In this document: positions 17,912-28,665 of the stretch, in pieces
Position numbering within the stretch: position 1 is the first letter of the stretch
Layout of the letters: each line of letters opens with the position of its first letter
Assembly (NCBI GenBank): GCA_902628965.1
Contig: CACOPB010000004.1
Span: forward strand, 1 to 64,000
DNA: 64,000 nt
From: an uncultured Pelagibacteraceae bacterium
Lineage (GTDB): Bacteria > Pseudomonadota > Alphaproteobacteria > Pelagibacterales > Pelagibacteraceae
Direction: 5' to 3'
Notes under the pieces: model-generated
Databases searched by the model: none
What the model was told of the DNA's origin: nothing
Seen by the model: the letters and a program-made list of their open reading frames with translations, nothing else
Made by a program: the position numbers and the translations under genes

Positions 17912-20493
17912 TTTTTTTTCTTACCTTTTGTTTTTTTATTTTTATCGTATTCACGTCTTTTCTCAATAAGGATTAGAGCTTCCTCCATTGTAAGCTCTAC
18001 TGGGTCTTTTTCTTCAGGTATTGTTGCATTTAGAGATTTATATTTGATGTATGGTCCATATTGACCCTTCATAATTCTTACTGGCTTTTTATCCTCAGGA
18101 TGCTCTCCCAAGTCTTTTATAATCGAAGAAGACATTCTTCCAGGTTTTGCTTCAGCTATTAATGTAATAGCTCTATTTAAACCTATAGAAAAAATTTCTT
18201 CTACATTTTCTAATCTAGCTGATTTATTTTCACATTTTAAATATGGTCCAAATCTACCTGTATTTAATGTGATTTCTTTTTGATTTTCTGGATTAACACC
18301 CAATGATTTAGGTAACGAACAAAGAAATTTTGCTTTATCTATGTCGATACTTTCTAATTCAATTCCTTTTGGTATAGATACATTTTTCAATAGTTCATTA
18401 ACTTCAGGATTCTTTTTCTTGGTTTTTTTTCTTTTTTTTGGTTTTTCTTTCTCAATATTCTCCTCAAGAACTTTTTCATACTGAAGATAAGGACCAAATC
18501 TTCCATTTTTTAGAAAAATATCATTTCCATTTTCGTGTTTTCCCAGAAATTTTGGTTCCGCTAGTTGTGACTGAGCAGCTGCTTTTGCTTTTGATAGGGG
18601 TCTTGTAAATTTACATTCCGGATAGTTTGAACATCCGATAAAAGCACCTCCTCTAAAACTATTTTTTAAACTCAGTGAACCAGTTTCACATAAATGACAT
18701 TTTCTAACTATCTTTCCTTCCTTATCGGTATCAAATATTAATGCTCCTAAACTCTCATTTAAAAGATCCAAAACTTCTCTGGTTCTTTTTTCTTTTACCT
18801 CTGAAACATTGCTATTAAAGTCTTTCCAAAACATCTCTAGAACTTTTAACCAACTTTCTTTACCTGAGGTAATTTCATCTAATTGATCCTCTAGACCTGC
18901 TGTAAAATTGTAATCCACATACTTTGAAAATAGTTTTTCTAAAAATGCAGAAATTAATTTCCCTCTATCAGTTGGAAAAAACCTTTTATTAACTATTTCT
19001 GCATAGCCTCTATTTGCTATTGTTGAAATTATACTTGCATAAGTTGAAGGTCTTCCAATTCCTAACTCTTCTAATTTTTTAACTAAACTTGCCTCAGAGT
19101 AGCGTGGGGGAGGTTGTGTAAAATGTTGTTCATCTATAATAGCCTCTATATTAATTGGACCTTTTGACATTTCAGGCAAAATTTGCTCATCATCGTCTTT
19201 GTTTTGATTTGTATAAACTTTTAAAAATCCATCAAATTTCAAAACCGATCCGCTTGACTTACATATAGTTTTACCATCTTCAGATTCAATCGTTATTGTA
19301 TTTCTATCAAATTTTGCTGTTTCCATTTGAGACGATAGAGCTCTAGACCAAATTAAAGAATATAATTTTTGCTGGTCAGAACTTAAATACTTTTTAACAG
19401 AATCTGGATTTCTATTAATATCAGTTGGTCTTATTGCTTCATGAGCTTCTTGAGCATTTTTTGCTTTTTTTCCTGAATAATTATTTGGGTTATCTGGTAA
19501 ATATTCTTTTCCATATTCTTTTTTAATAAAATTTCTAAAATCTGAGACTGCGTCAGCTGATAAATTAGTTCCATCTGTTCTCATATAAGTAATTAACCCA
19601 ACTGTATCTCCTTCAATTTCTATTCCTTGATAAAGTTTTTGTGCTATTTGCATAGTTCTTGATGCACCAAAACCCATTCTACTAGAAGCAACTTGTTGAA
19701 GTGTTGAAGTAGTAAATGGACCTGAGGGATTTCTACTAACAACTTTTGAGGAAATATCAGTTATGTTAAATTTTTTAGTCTTAATATTAGTAATTGCTTT
19801 TTCAATTTCTTCTTTATTTTTAAATGAAAATTTTTCAATTTTTTCTCCATTAAGTTGAGAAATACTTGCTGTAATGTTGCTTTTTTTTTTATCTTGAAAA
19901 TTAATACTTAAAGTCCAAAATTCTTCAGGCTTAAATAATTCAATTTCATGCTCTCTTTCAGTGATCAATTTCAGTGCAACAGATTGAACTCTACCTGCAG
20001 ATTTTGAACCAGGTAGTTTAGTCCAAAGTATTGGTGATATATTAAATCCTACCAAATAATCTAGTGCTCTTCTAGCCATGTATGCATCGACTAATAAGGG
20101 CTCTATCTGTCTTGGATTTTCAATACCATGTGTAACGGCTTTTTTGGTTATTTCATTAAATACTACACGTTCAATTTCTTTATCCTTTAAAAGTTTTTTT
20201 TCATTTAAATACTCTTTTACATGCCATGCTATTGCCTCACCCTCACGATCTGGGTCAGTAGCAAGAATTATTTTTGAAGAATCTTTCGCAGCGTCAGTAA
20301 TTTCTTTTAAATATTTTTTTGAAAAGCTATCAACTTCCCATTCCATTTTAAAATTTTGATCAGGATCAACTGATCCATTTTTTGAAGGAAGATCTCTAAT
20401 ATGACCATAGCTGGCTAAAACGGTGTAGTTATCACCTAAATATTTATTGATTGTTTTCGCTTTGGCAGGGCTTTCAACTATGACTAGATTCAT
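17908..20493 (-). CDS. topA: DNA topoisomerase I
   Basis: Type IA topoisomerase that relaxes negative supercoils. The 861-residue protein begins with the TOPRIM motif VIVESPAKAKTI, has the acidic DPDREGEA at 80-87, and the active-site Tyr303 in LITYMRTDGT. The C-terminal part keeps one Cys4 zinc ribbon (CHLCETG ... CSNYPEC) and three GRFGPY/GQYGPY-type repeats, separated by a Lys-rich linker (KKRKKTKKKN). The gene overlaps the small exported protein gene by 4 bases. Confidence 0.97.
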   Translation of the reverse strand: MNLVIVESPAKAKTINKYLGDNYTVLASYGHIRDLPSKNGSVDPDQNFKMEWEVDSFSKKYLKEITDAAKDSSKIILATDPDREGEAIAWHVKEYLNEKKLLKDKEIERVVFNEITKKAVTHGIENPRQIEPLLVDAYMARRALDYLVGFNISPILWTKLPGSKSAGRVQSVALKLITEREHEIELFKPEEFWTLSINFQDKKKSNITASISQLNGEKIEKFSFKNKEEIEKAITNIKTKKFNITDISSKVVSRNPSGPFTTSTLQQVASSRMGFGASRTMQIAQKLYQGIEIEGDTVGLITYMRTDGTNLSADAVSDFRNFIKKEYGKEYLPDNPNNYSGKKAKNAQEAHEAIRPTDINRNPDSVKKYLSSDQQKLYSLIWSRALSSQMETAKFDRNTITIESEDGKTICKSSGSVLKFDGFLKVYTNQNKDDDEQILPEMSKGPINIEAIIDEQHFTQPPPRYSEASLVKKLEELGIGRPSTYASIISTIANRGYAEIVNKRFFPTDRGKLISAFLEKLFSKYVDYNFTAGLEDQLDEITSGKESWLKVLEMFWKDFNSNVSEVKEKRTREVLDLLNESLGALIFDTDKEGKIVRKCHLCETGSLSLKNSFRGGAFIGCSNYPECKFTRPLSKAKAAAQSQLAEPKFLGKHENGNDIFLKNGRFGPYLQYEKVLEENIEKEKPKKRKKTKKKNPEVNELLKNVSIPKGIELESIDIDKAKFLCSLPKSLGVNPENQKEITLNTGRFGPYLKCENKSARLENVEEIFSIGLNRAITLIAEAKPGRMSSSIIKDLGEHPEDKKPVRIMKGQYGPYIKYKSLNATIPEEKDPVELTMEEALILIEKRREYDKNKKTKGKKKK

Positions 20494-20530
20494 AAAATAA
20501 CAAACTACTCAAAAGAGTTTGATAGTCAAA

Positions 20531-21109
20531 TTAATAAATTTTTGTCTTAGTTTCTTCTTTATTTATCAAGCGTTTAATATTTTCTCTGTGGGTAAAAAAT
20601 ATTAAAATAAACATTATTACGTAAAAAAATACATTTTCTGAACCCTCAAAAATTAAAATATAAACAGGTGTAGAAAGTGATCCTATCAAGGAAGATAAAG
20701 ATGAATATTTAGAAATAAAAAAAATTATTAACCAACAAATACCAAACACTAAACCAAAAATAATATTTAAAGAAAAAAGTATCCCAACATATGTCGCTAC
20801 CCCCTTGCCACCTTTAAATTTTAACCATACTGGAAACACATGACCTATAAAAGCGCATAAAGCTGATATATATACTGCATCAGGAAAATTAATTTTAACG
20901 TATAAAACAGGTATTACTGCCTTTAACACATCAAGTATTAGTGTTGAATAACCAATTAACTTGTTACCAGTTCTTAAAGCATTTGTTGCGCCAATATTAC
21001 CAGAACCGATTTCTCTAATATCTTTTTTTAAAAATACTTTGGTTAAAATTAATCCAAAAGGAATTGATCCCATTAGGTATGAGATTATACCTATTATAAA
21101 AAGTTCCAT
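20531..21109 (-). CDS. plsY: Acyl-phosphate glycerol-3-phosphate acyltransferase
   Basis: Membrane enzyme that acylates glycerol 3-phosphate with acyl phosphate made by PlsX, the first step of phospholipid synthesis. The 192-residue protein has about five membrane segments and the three family motifs: GSIPFG near residues 14-19, GSGNIGATNALR near 36-47, and KGGKGVATY near 98-106. The partner plsX is in this window at 59710, far away. Confidence 0.96.
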   Translation of the reverse strand: MELFIIGIISYLMGSIPFGLILTKVFLKKDIREIGSGNIGATNALRTGNKLIGYSTLILDVLKAVIPVLYVKINFPDAVYISALCAFIGHVFPVWLKFKGGKGVATYVGILFSLNIIFGLVFGICWLIIFFISKYSSLSSLIGSLSTPVYILIFEGSENVFFYVIMFILIFFTHRENIKRLINKEETKTKIY

Positions 21110-21111
21110 TT

Positions 21112-22398
21112 TTATATTTTAAATAATTCTATACCTTTTACAAATGTATTGGTTACTTTTCCTTGAAGTTTCTTATCTTCAATTGAAGTATTTTTTGATT
21201 TAGAGATTAAATTTTCTTTTTTTACAATCCATGGTTTATTGATATCTACTATACAAAAATCTGCATCATTTCCAATAGACAGGTTTCCTTTATTTATATT
21301 TAATATTTTTGCTGGGTTGGATGTTAATGCTTGAATTATAGTTTCAAGTTTTACAGATCCGTTATGAAATAATTCTAAACTTAAGGATAACAATGTTTCA
21401 ATACCAGATGCACCAGTTGCAGCTTGTGCAAAAGTTAATCTTTTAGATTCTTCATCTTCAGGTTTATGGTCAGAAACAATTACATCAATAGTTTTGTCTT
21501 TTAAACCTTGAACTAATGCCTCTCGATCTTCCTCTGTTCTCAGCGGAGGGGATAATTTTAAAAATGTTCTAAAATCTCCAATATCATTTTCATTTAATGA
21601 GAGATTATTTATTGATACACCGCAAGTAAATTTAACATTCTGTTTACGTTCCTTGATTATATCTACAGATTTTCCAACTGAAAGTTGAGATATATGATAT
21701 CTACATTTAGTTTTTTCTAAAAGAGTAAGATCTCTTTCTATTATAATTCTTTCAGCAATATCTGGTATGCTTGATAAGCCTAGTTTTGTTGCAATAATAC
21801 CAGAATTAATCATTCCATTTTTAGCTAAATCGTAATCTTCTGCATGTTGCATTATAAGACATCCCAAATCTTTAGCTGAATTCATAATTCTAGACATAAG
21901 TCTAGTATTTTGAATTGTTTTTACTCCGTCTGTAAAAGCAATAATTCCTTTTTTAGCCAGTAACCCAAATTCAGTCATATTGGTGCCATCAGTGTTTTGA
22001 GTTAATGAAGCGCAAGGAAAGATATTTATTTTAGACTTATCACGTCCTCTTCTTTTTAAAAAATCTACGATTGATACATTATCTATAATTGGATCTGTAT
22101 TAGGCATGGTTACAACAGAAGTTACTCCACCAGATAATGCAGCATTACTTAAAGTTTTGAAATTTTCTTTATATTCATATCCTGGTTCACCTACAAAAAC
22201 TCTCATATCTACTATACCAGGAAAAATATATTTACCCTTTAAGTCAGTAGGTTTTTCTCTAGTTGGTAAATTATTTGTATTTACCTTTTTTCCTATGGCC
22301 TCTATCTTTCCGTCTTCTCCAATTATTAATCCACCATTTTCGTTTATGGAATTATGAGGATCTATAATATTTGCATTTATAAAGTATTGTTTTTTCAT
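21112..22398 (-). CDS. pyrC: Dihydroorotase-like protein, probably non-catalytic
   Basis: Amidohydrolase-fold protein of the dihydroorotase family, 428 residues, directly downstream of pyrB with no spacer. The metal-binding HxH of active enzymes is replaced: the DMHVHLREPG-type motif reads DMRVFVGEPG at residues 64-73, so both His and the substrate Arg are missing. The later DHAPH motif reads DHKPE. This matches the pseudo-dihydroorotase (PyrC' / PyrX) known in Pseudomonas to act as a structural partner of aspartate transcarbamoylase. Databases usually label it dihydroorotase; I infer no or little enzyme activity. Confidence 0.85.
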   Translation of the reverse strand: MKKQYFINANIIDPHNSINENGGLIIGEDGKIEAIGKKVNTNNLPTREKPTDLKGKYIFPGIVDMRVFVGEPGYEYKENFKTLSNAALSGGVTSVVTMPNTDPIIDNVSIVDFLKRRGRDKSKINIFPCASLTQNTDGTNMTEFGLLAKKGIIAFTDGVKTIQNTRLMSRIMNSAKDLGCLIMQHAEDYDLAKNGMINSGIIATKLGLSSIPDIAERIIIERDLTLLEKTKCRYHISQLSVGKSVDIIKERKQNVKFTCGVSINNLSLNENDIGDFRTFLKLSPPLRTEEDREALVQGLKDKTIDVIVSDHKPEDEESKRLTFAQAATGASGIETLLSLSLELFHNGSVKLETIIQALTSNPAKILNINKGNLSIGNDADFCIVDINKPWIVKKENLISKSKNTSIEDKKLQGKVTNTFVKGIELFKI

Positions 22399-23340
22399 CT
22401 ATTCACAAAATATTTTTAAACATGCCATTCTTACAGCAACACCTAATTCAACTTGTTCCTTAATTACACTTTTGTTTATGTCATCTGCTAATCTTGTATC
22501 AATCTCTATTCCTCTATTCATTGGACCAGGATGCATAATTAAAGCATCTGATTTTGCATGATCAAGTTTGTCAGGGGTTAATCCATAATATTCGTAGTAC
22601 TCTCTATTTGATGAAAGATATGAACTGGTCATTCTTTCATTTTGCAATCTAAGCATCATCACAATATCACAATCTTTAAGACCTTTTTTCATATCAGTAA
22701 AAGTGTTTACCCCGAATTTTTCAATTTCTTTTGGCATAAGATTAGATGGAGCAACTATATTAACTTCTGCACCCAACATTATAAGAAGATAAATATTTGA
22801 TCTAGCTACTCTTGAATGAAGTATATCTCCGCATATTGCTATTTTTAATCCTTGAATTTTTTTTTTTCGATTTCTAATTGTTAATGCATCTAATAATGCT
22901 TGAGTAGGGTGCTCACGTCTACCATCGCCAGCGTTTAAGACTACACAATTAACTTTTTGAGATAATAGATTACAAGCACCAGAGTCTTGATGTCTGATTA
23001 CAATTATATCAGGATGCATTGCATTTAAGGTCATTGCTGTATCAATCAAAGTTTCACCTTTTTTAATTGCAGAGTTACCCATATTCATTGACATAACATC
23101 TGCGCCAAGTCTTTTTCCAGCTAGTTCAAATGAACTCTGAGTTCTAGTCGATGGTTCAAAGAATAAGTTTATTTGTGTTTTGCCTCTTAACACATCGATT
23201 TTTTTATTTTTACTCTGGTTTAATTTTATGAAAGCTTCTGACTCATCCAGGATATAATTAATATCATTAACTGATAAATCTTGGATACCTAACAGATGTT
23301 TTTGTGAAATTTTAATAGCGTTATTGGTTTTAGTTGCCAT
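22399..23340 (-). CDS. pyrB: Aspartate carbamoyltransferase catalytic subunit
   Basis: Makes carbamoyl-aspartate in pyrimidine synthesis. I chose the start at 23340 ([10 protein letters not shown]); an upstream in-frame ATG at 23379 would add 13 non-conserved residues. The carbamoyl-phosphate motif STRT is at residues 64-67, followed by VIRHQDSGA and [10 protein letters not shown]. The product has 313 residues. Adjacency to the pseudo-dihydroorotase gene suggests a dodecameric complex of the Pseudomonas type. Confidence 0.95.
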   Translation of the reverse strand: MATKTNNAIKISQKHLLGIQDLSVNDINYILDESEAFIKLNQSKNKKIDVLRGKTQINLFFEPSTRTQSSFELAGKRLGADVMSMNMGNSAIKKGETLIDTAMTLNAMHPDIIVIRHQDSGACNLLSQKVNCVVLNAGDGRREHPTQALLDALTIRNRKKKIQGLKIAICGDILHSRVARSNIYLLIMLGAEVNIVAPSNLMPKEIEKFGVNTFTDMKKGLKDCDIVMMLRLQNERMTSSYLSSNREYYEYYGLTPDKLDHAKSDALIMHPGPMNRGIEIDTRLADDINKSVIKEQVELGVAVRMACLKIFCE

Positions 23341-23382
23341 TAAAACTAACTCTATAGCTATAAAGCCTCTAAATGGCAAGGA

Positions 23383-23838
23383 TTAATTGTTTAAATAATC
23401 TATAGCCCCCTGAAGAATAAATGCAGCTGCGTTCTGATCTATGTTTTTTTCACGTTTTGATACATTAATATCTAGCTGACTGGATAGATTAAATGCGCCA
23501 ACGGTTGATAGTCTTTCATCCCAAAGACAAACATCTACATCAACATTTTTGTCAATATTTTTAGACACATCACTTACTGATTGAGCAGAAGGACCTAACG
23601 TACCATCCATGTTAATTGGATATCCAATAATAATTCCATTAATATTGTTTTCCTCTATTATTTTTTTTAATTCGTTGATTAGATCATCATTATTGGTTTT
23701 AATGATCGTTTTAAAAGGTGTGGCTATTGACTGTTTTTCGTCACAAATTGATACACCGATTCTTTTTGAACCAAGATCTAAACCAATCAATCTAGAGGTT
23801 TCAGACTGTTTTTTTTTGAATTCTTCAATAGTGATCAT
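23383..23838 (-). CDS. ruvX: YqgF/RuvX family putative pre-16S rRNA nuclease
   Basis: RNase H-fold protein thought to process the 5' end of 16S rRNA; it was earlier annotated as a Holliday junction resolvase. The 151-residue product has the catalytic-Asp motif GLDLGSKRIGV near residues 19-29, IIGYPINMDGT near the middle, and WDERLSTVGA with the second acidic site. It heads the minus-strand group ending with the RidA-type gene, and is divergent from gatC. Confidence 0.93.
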   Translation of the reverse strand: MITIEEFKKKQSETSRLIGLDLGSKRIGVSICDEKQSIATPFKTIIKTNNDDLINELKKIIEENNINGIIIGYPINMDGTLGPSAQSVSDVSKNIDKNVDVDVCLWDERLSTVGAFNLSSQLDINVSKREKNIDQNAAAFILQGAIDYLNN

Positions 23839-23888
23839 ATTGTATATTTTAAACTTAAGTGATAGTTTGCGACATATTTAAATACCAT

Positions 23889-24176
23889 ATGAGCATCGAT
23901 CTTAAAACAATAAAGCACATATCTAAACTATCAAGAATTTCTGTAGATGAGAAAAAAGCAGAGAAACTTGCAGGAGATTTAAATTCAATTTTCGATTTTA
24001 TTGAAAAACTTAACGAATTAAAAACTGACAATGTTGAACCATTAACTTCTGTTGCTGAAACAACTCTAAAACTAAGATCAGATGAAGTAAAAAGTAAAAA
24101 CCTAAGAGATCAAGTAATAAAAAATTCTCCTAAGGAAAATGAAGATTATTTTGTAGTACCAAAGGTAATTGAATAA
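23889..24176 (+). CDS. gatC: Aspartyl/glutamyl-tRNA amidotransferase subunit C
   Basis: Small stabilising subunit of GatCAB, which amidates misacylated Glu-tRNA(Gln) or Asp-tRNA(Asn). The start at 23889 ([17 protein letters not shown]) fits the family; the frame extends 10 codons upstream to another ATG. The product has 95 residues and the expected motifs [12 protein letters not shown] and [22 protein letters not shown]. It shares a base with gatA. Confidence 0.95.
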   Translation: MSIDLKTIKHISKLSRISVDEKKAEKLAGDLNSIFDFIEKLNELKTDNVEPLTSVAETTLKLRSDEVKSKNLRDQVIKNSPKENEDYFVVPKVIE

Positions 24177-25633
24177 TGTCAGATATAACTAAACAATCAT
24201 TATCTGAGTTAGTAGAAAATATAAAAAGTAAAAAAATTTCCTCAAGTGAAGTTACTAAAGCATTTGTTGAAAGATCAGAAAAATCAAAAGAATTAAATGC
24301 ATATATAACTGAAGATTATGCAAATGCTTTAAATAAAGCAAAAAAGTTTGATGAAAAACCTAATCTTGACCTGAAATTACCTGGCATTCCAATGGCTGTA
24401 AAAGATTTATTTTGTACAAGAGATTTAAGAACTACGGCAGGTAGTAAGATTTTAAATAACTTTGTTCCAACTTACGAGTCAACTGTCACACAAAATATTT
24501 GGAATGAAGGAGCTATCCTAATGGGGAAATTAAATTGTGATGAATTTGCAATGGGTTCATCTAATGAAACTAGTTTTTTTGGTAATGTACAAAACCCAAT
24601 TGATAAGAATTTAGTTCCGGGAGGTTCTTCAGGTGGATCGTCTTGTGCTGTAGCAGCTCAATTAACACCAATAACTATTGGAACAGATACAGGTGGATCT
24701 ATTAGACAGCCTGCTTCTTTTACTGGAACTGTCGGATTAAAACCTACTTATGGTAGTTGCTCTAGATATGGAATTGTAGCATTTGCATCATCCCTAGATC
24801 AAGCTGGTCCAATGGCGCAAAATGTTAAAGATTGTGCATTGTTACAGGAAATTATTAGCACTTATGATGAAAAAGATTCTACATCAATAGACTTTAAAAG
24901 AAACGAGTACAGCAAAGAATTAACAAAAGATATTAAAGGTAAAAAAATAGGAATACCCAAAGAATATAGAGTAGATGGCATGCCTAAAGAAATTGAAGAC
25001 CTATGGAAAAAAGGTATTGAATACGCAAAAGATTGTGGTGCTGAGATTATCGATATATCTCTACCTCATACTAATTATGCGCTACCAACTTATTACATAG
25101 TAGCACCAGCAGAGGCCTCATCTAATTTGGCTAGATACGATGGTGTTAAATATGGTTTTAGAGCTGAAGGAGAAAATCTTATTGATATGTATGAAAAAAC
25201 TAGATCTGAAGGATTTGGTGCCGAAGTTCAAAGAAGAATAATGATTGGAACTTATGTTTTATCTTCAGGATATTACGATGCTTATTATCTTAAAGCTCAA
25301 AAGGTAAGAAAACTTATTAAAAATGATTTTGATGATGCTTATAAAAAAGTAGATGCAATTCTAACCCCATCCACTCCAAGTTCAGCTTTTAAAATTGGTG
25401 AAAAAACAAATGATCCAGTTTCAATGTATTTAAACGATATTTTTACTGTTCCTGTAAATTTAGCAGGTTTACCTGGAATTTCTATACCTGCAGGCCATGA
25501 TGCTAAAGGGTATCCATTAGGATTACAGATAATAGGTAAAGCTTTCGATGAACAAAATATTTTAAACATTGCATATGCTATGGAAGAAAAAATTAATTTT
25601 AAAAACAATATTAATGATTGGTGGATTAAGTGA
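24176..25633 (+). CDS. gatA: Aspartyl/glutamyl-tRNA amidotransferase subunit A
   Basis: Amidase subunit that releases ammonia from glutamine. The amidase-signature catalytic triad is visible: Lys in [11 protein letters not shown] (about residue 75), Ser in PGGSSGGSS and the second Ser in [12 protein letters not shown]. The length is 485 residues. It overlaps gatB by 4 bases (GTGA). The presence of GatCAB implies an indirect route to Gln-tRNA and/or Asn-tRNA. Confidence 0.98.
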   Translation: MSDITKQSLSELVENIKSKKISSSEVTKAFVERSEKSKELNAYITEDYANALNKAKKFDEKPNLDLKLPGIPMAVKDLFCTRDLRTTAGSKILNNFVPTYESTVTQNIWNEGAILMGKLNCDEFAMGSSNETSFFGNVQNPIDKNLVPGGSSGGSSCAVAAQLTPITIGTDTGGSIRQPASFTGTVGLKPTYGSCSRYGIVAFASSLDQAGPMAQNVKDCALLQEIISTYDEKDSTSIDFKRNEYSKELTKDIKGKKIGIPKEYRVDGMPKEIEDLWKKGIEYAKDCGAEIIDISLPHTNYALPTYYIVAPAEASSNLARYDGVKYGFRAEGENLIDMYEKTRSEGFGAEVQRRIMIGTYVLSSGYYDAYYLKAQKVRKLIKNDFDDAYKKVDAILTPSTPSSAFKIGEKTNDPVSMYLNDIFTVPVNLAGLPGISIPAGHDAKGYPLGLQIIGKAFDEQNILNIAYAMEEKINFKNNINDWWIK

Positions 25634-27093
25634 GTAAGAACAAATCTGAATATCTAATTAATAGACATGATAATCAATATGAAGTTGTCATTGGTTTAGA
25701 AGTTCATGCGCAAGTTACTTCTGAGTCAAAATTATTTTCAACATCGGCAACCAAATTTGGAGCTGAGCCAAATACTCAAGTAAGTTTAGTTGATGCAGCA
25801 TTTCCAGGAATGTTGCCGGTAATAAACGAGTATTGCGTAAAACAAGCTATCAAAACAGGAATTGGTTTAAAAGCTAAAATCAATAAAAGATCTGTCTTTG
25901 ATAGAAAAAATTATTTTTATGCAGACTTACCTCAGGGATATCAAATCTCACAATTCAAAGATCCAATTGTAGGTGAGGGTAAAGTAATACTTGATATGCC
26001 AGATGGTCAAAAAGAGGTAGGTATAGAAAGATTACACTTAGAGCAAGATGCCGGTAAAAGCATTCATGATCTAGATCCTAAAAATACTTTTGTAGATTTA
26101 AATAGATCAGGTGTGGCTTTAATGGAAATTGTTAGTAAACCTGATTTAAGGTCTCCAGATGAGGTTAATGCATATATAAAGAAATTAAGATCAATAATGA
26201 GATATTTAGGAACCTGTGATGGAAACATGCAAGAAGGATCTTTAAGAGCTGATGTAAATGTATCAGTTAGAAAAAAAGGTTCAAAAGAATTTGGAACCAG
26301 ATGTGAAATTAAAAATGTTAACTCTATAAAGTTCATGCAGATGGCAATTGAATACGAAGCTAACAGACAAGTCGATTTAATTGAGGATGGTCAAACGATT
26401 GATCAAGAAACAAGGCTTTTTGATACTAAAAAGAATGAAACTAGATCAATGAGATCAAAAGAGGATGCTCATGATTATAGATATTTTCCAGATCCAGACT
26501 TACTGCCATTAGAAGTTTCTGATGATTTTATTGAAAATTTAAAATCAGAAATTCCCGAGCTTCCAGATGAAAAGAAAAAAAGATTTATAGAAAAATTTAA
26601 ATTATCACCTTATGAGGCTAATATTTTAGTTTCAGATATTGAAACATCTAATTACTTTGAAAATGTAATTAAGAAATCAGATGTCAAACTAGCAACAAAT
26701 TGGATAATTGGTGAGTTATTTGCAGCCTTAAATGAAAAGAATTTAGAAATAAGTGATAGTCCTATAAGCGCAGGAAACTTATCAAAATTAATTAATTTAA
26801 TTAAAGATGGAACTATTTCAGGAAAAATAGCAAAAACAGTTTTTGAACAAATGATGAAAGGCGACAAAGATCCTAAGAAAATTGTAGAAGAAAAAGGCTT
26901 GAAACAAGAGAGTGATCCTAAAGCACTTGAGGCACTGATAGACAAGGTTATTGACGATAACAGAGATAAAGCTACTGAATATAAATCAGGTAAAGTTAAA
27001 TTATTTGGTTTTTTTGTAGGACAAGTAATGAAGGTTTCTGGAGGAAAAGCTAATCCTCAATTAGTTAATGAGATTTTAAAGAAAAAACTTTAG
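25630..27093 (+). CDS. gatB: Aspartyl/glutamyl-tRNA amidotransferase subunit B
   Basis: Phosphorylates the tRNA-linked carboxylate and transfers ammonia from GatA. The 487-residue protein starts with GTG inside the gatA stop (GTGA). Motifs: [31 protein letters not shown], then the [12 protein letters not shown] helix region and the C-terminal YqeY-like domain with [15 protein letters not shown]. Confidence 0.98.
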   Translation: MSKNKSEYLINRHDNQYEVVIGLEVHAQVTSESKLFSTSATKFGAEPNTQVSLVDAAFPGMLPVINEYCVKQAIKTGIGLKAKINKRSVFDRKNYFYADLPQGYQISQFKDPIVGEGKVILDMPDGQKEVGIERLHLEQDAGKSIHDLDPKNTFVDLNRSGVALMEIVSKPDLRSPDEVNAYIKKLRSIMRYLGTCDGNMQEGSLRADVNVSVRKKGSKEFGTRCEIKNVNSIKFMQMAIEYEANRQVDLIEDGQTIDQETRLFDTKKNETRSMRSKEDAHDYRYFPDPDLLPLEVSDDFIENLKSEIPELPDEKKKRFIEKFKLSPYEANILVSDIETSNYFENVIKKSDVKLATNWIIGELFAALNEKNLEISDSPISAGNLSKLINLIKDGTISGKIAKTVFEQMMKGDKDPKKIVEEKGLKQESDPKALEALIDKVIDDNRDKATEYKSGKVKLFGFFVGQVMKVSGGKANPQLVNEILKKKL

Positions 27094-27098
27094 AATTT

Positions 27099-27749
27099 AT
27101 GGGTTCAGACCTAAATATAACTAAAGAACTTCAAGAGTATATTTTAAGTCATGGATTTAATTTACATCCAGTCCAAAAAGAAATAATTGATTACAACGCT
27201 TCTCTTGGTGATATCAAAAGAATGCAAATATCAATTTCACAAAGTCAGTTTCTGCATTTAATTATAAAAATTTCAAATATCAAAAAAATTTTAGAGATAG
27301 GTACATTTACTGGATTAAGTACGTTATCTATGGCTTTGGCATTACCAGATGACGGCAAAATAATTGCTTTAGATAAAAATGAAGAAACTAATAAATTAGC
27401 AATAGATTTTTTTAAAAAAGCTAATCAAGATCATAAAATAAAAACATTAATTAAACCTGCTTTAGAAAGTTTAGATGAAATTAAAAATGAAAATTTTGAT
27501 TTAGTTTTTATCGATGCTGATAAAATGAATTATATTGAATACTATGAGCGCTCTATACAATTATTAAAGAAAAATGGTCTAATAATTATTGATAATGTTT
27601 TATGGTATGGAGAAGTTGTGAATGAAAACAATAATGATAAATTTACTAAAAATATTAAAGAGTTTAATAGTCATATCTCAAACGATAAGAGGGTTGAAAA
27701 GTTAATAATTCCTCTTGGTGATGGAATGACTGTTTGTAGAAAATTATAA
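27099..27749 (+). CDS. SAM-dependent O-methyltransferase, CCoAOMT-like family
   Basis: Class I methyltransferase of the catechol / caffeoyl-CoA O-methyltransferase family; substrate unknown. The 216-residue protein has the SAM site ILEIGTFTGLSTLSMA near residues 66-81, LVFIDADKMNYIEYYE (metal and catechol-binding acidic region) near 130-145, and LIIIDNVLWYGEV. It begins 5 bases after gatB and shares a base with trhO, so it is cotranscribed with both. Confidence 0.88.
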   Translation: MGSDLNITKELQEYILSHGFNLHPVQKEIIDYNASLGDIKRMQISISQSQFLHLIIKISNIKKILEIGTFTGLSTLSMALALPDDGKIIALDKNEETNKLAIDFFKKANQDHKIKTLIKPALESLDEIKNENFDLVFIDADKMNYIEYYERSIQLLKKNGLIIIDNVLWYGEVVNENNNDKFTKNIKEFNSHISNDKRVEKLIIPLGDGMTVCRKL

Positions 27750-28657
27750 TGTTTGAAGTAGTTGGTTTTTATAAATTTGTTAAAATTTCTTATCTAAAGA
27801 AAAATCAAAAAGTTTTATTAGAAACTTTAAAAAAGAAAAACATTAGAGGTACGATAATTATCTCTAAAGAAGGTGTGAATGGAAATATTTCTGGTAAAGC
27901 TTCAGATATTAAATTCACAATTAATAATTTAAAAAGAATTCTTAAATTTAAAGAATTTAACAGCAGTAATGTCTCTAAAAGCTCATTCCAACCGTTTCAC
28001 AAACCTAAAGTAAAAATTAAAAAAGAAGTTGTACCAATCAATTTAATTTTAAACAAAAGAATAAAGAAAAAGGATAGCCATGTAGATCCAACTAAATGGA
28101 ATAAACTGATAAAAGAAAAGTCTACTGTTCTTATAGACGTGAGAAAACCATTTGAGTACTATGTTGGAACATTTAAGGGAGCAATTAATCCTGATATCGA
28201 TAACTTTAGAGATTTTCCAAAATATTTAAGAAAATTAAAAAAAAATCAACCTATAGCTATGTTTTGTACTGGTGGAATTCGATGTGAAAAAGCATCTGTG
28301 TATTTGGAAAAAAAAGGTTTTAACAACATTTATCAGTTAAATGGTGGAATTTTAAATTATCTAAAAAAAACTAATAAGAAAAAAAGTTTATGGAAAGGTG
28401 AATGCTTTGTTTTTGATAACAGGATCAGTTTAAAACATGGTCTCAAAATTGGCTCCTTTTCAATCTGTAGTGGTTGTAGGAAACCTATATCTCGTAAGGA
28501 TAAAAAATCAAAAAAATATGAAGAGGGCGTTTCATGTCCAAGTTGCCACGATAATCTAACAGAAAATCAAAAATCACGTTTTAGAATGAGACAAACTCAG
28601 ATATACAAAGCAAAGCAATCTGGAAAAAAACATATTTTTCAAAAAGAATTTAAATAA
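27749..28657 (+). CDS. trhO: tRNA uridine(34) hydroxylase (rhodanese-fold)
   Basis: TrhO performs oxygen-dependent 5-hydroxylation of U34 in tRNAs as part of cmo5U-type modification. The 302-residue protein has an N-terminal acylphosphatase-like domain (EGVNGNISG near residue 50), a rhodanese domain with LIDVRKPFEY, and the active-site loop CTGGIRCEKAS. A C-terminal Cys-rich patch (CSGCRKPIS ... CPSCHD) is also typical. Formerly UPF0176/YceA. It shares a base with the upstream methyltransferase gene. Confidence 0.93.
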   Translation: MFEVVGFYKFVKISYLKKNQKVLLETLKKKNIRGTIIISKEGVNGNISGKASDIKFTINNLKRILKFKEFNSSNVSKSSFQPFHKPKVKIKKEVVPINLILNKRIKKKDSHVDPTKWNKLIKEKSTVLIDVRKPFEYYVGTFKGAINPDIDNFRDFPKYLRKLKKNQPIAMFCTGGIRCEKASVYLEKKGFNNIYQLNGGILNYLKKTNKKKSLWKGECFVFDNRISLKHGLKIGSFSICSGCRKPISRKDKKSKKYEEGVSCPSCHDNLTENQKSRFRMRQTQIYKAKQSGKKHIFQKEFK

Positions 28658-28665
28658 GGAAAGTT

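Noticed and set aside
20078..20359. Plus-strand ORF inside topA
   Set aside because: It mirrors the conserved TOPRIM region on the other strand and has no recognisable motif; it is a shadow ORF.
17908..20493. Homopolymer A/T runs in topA and other genes as programmed frameshift sites
   Set aside because: The reading frames continue intact through the runs and the runs are common throughout the window as expected from base composition.
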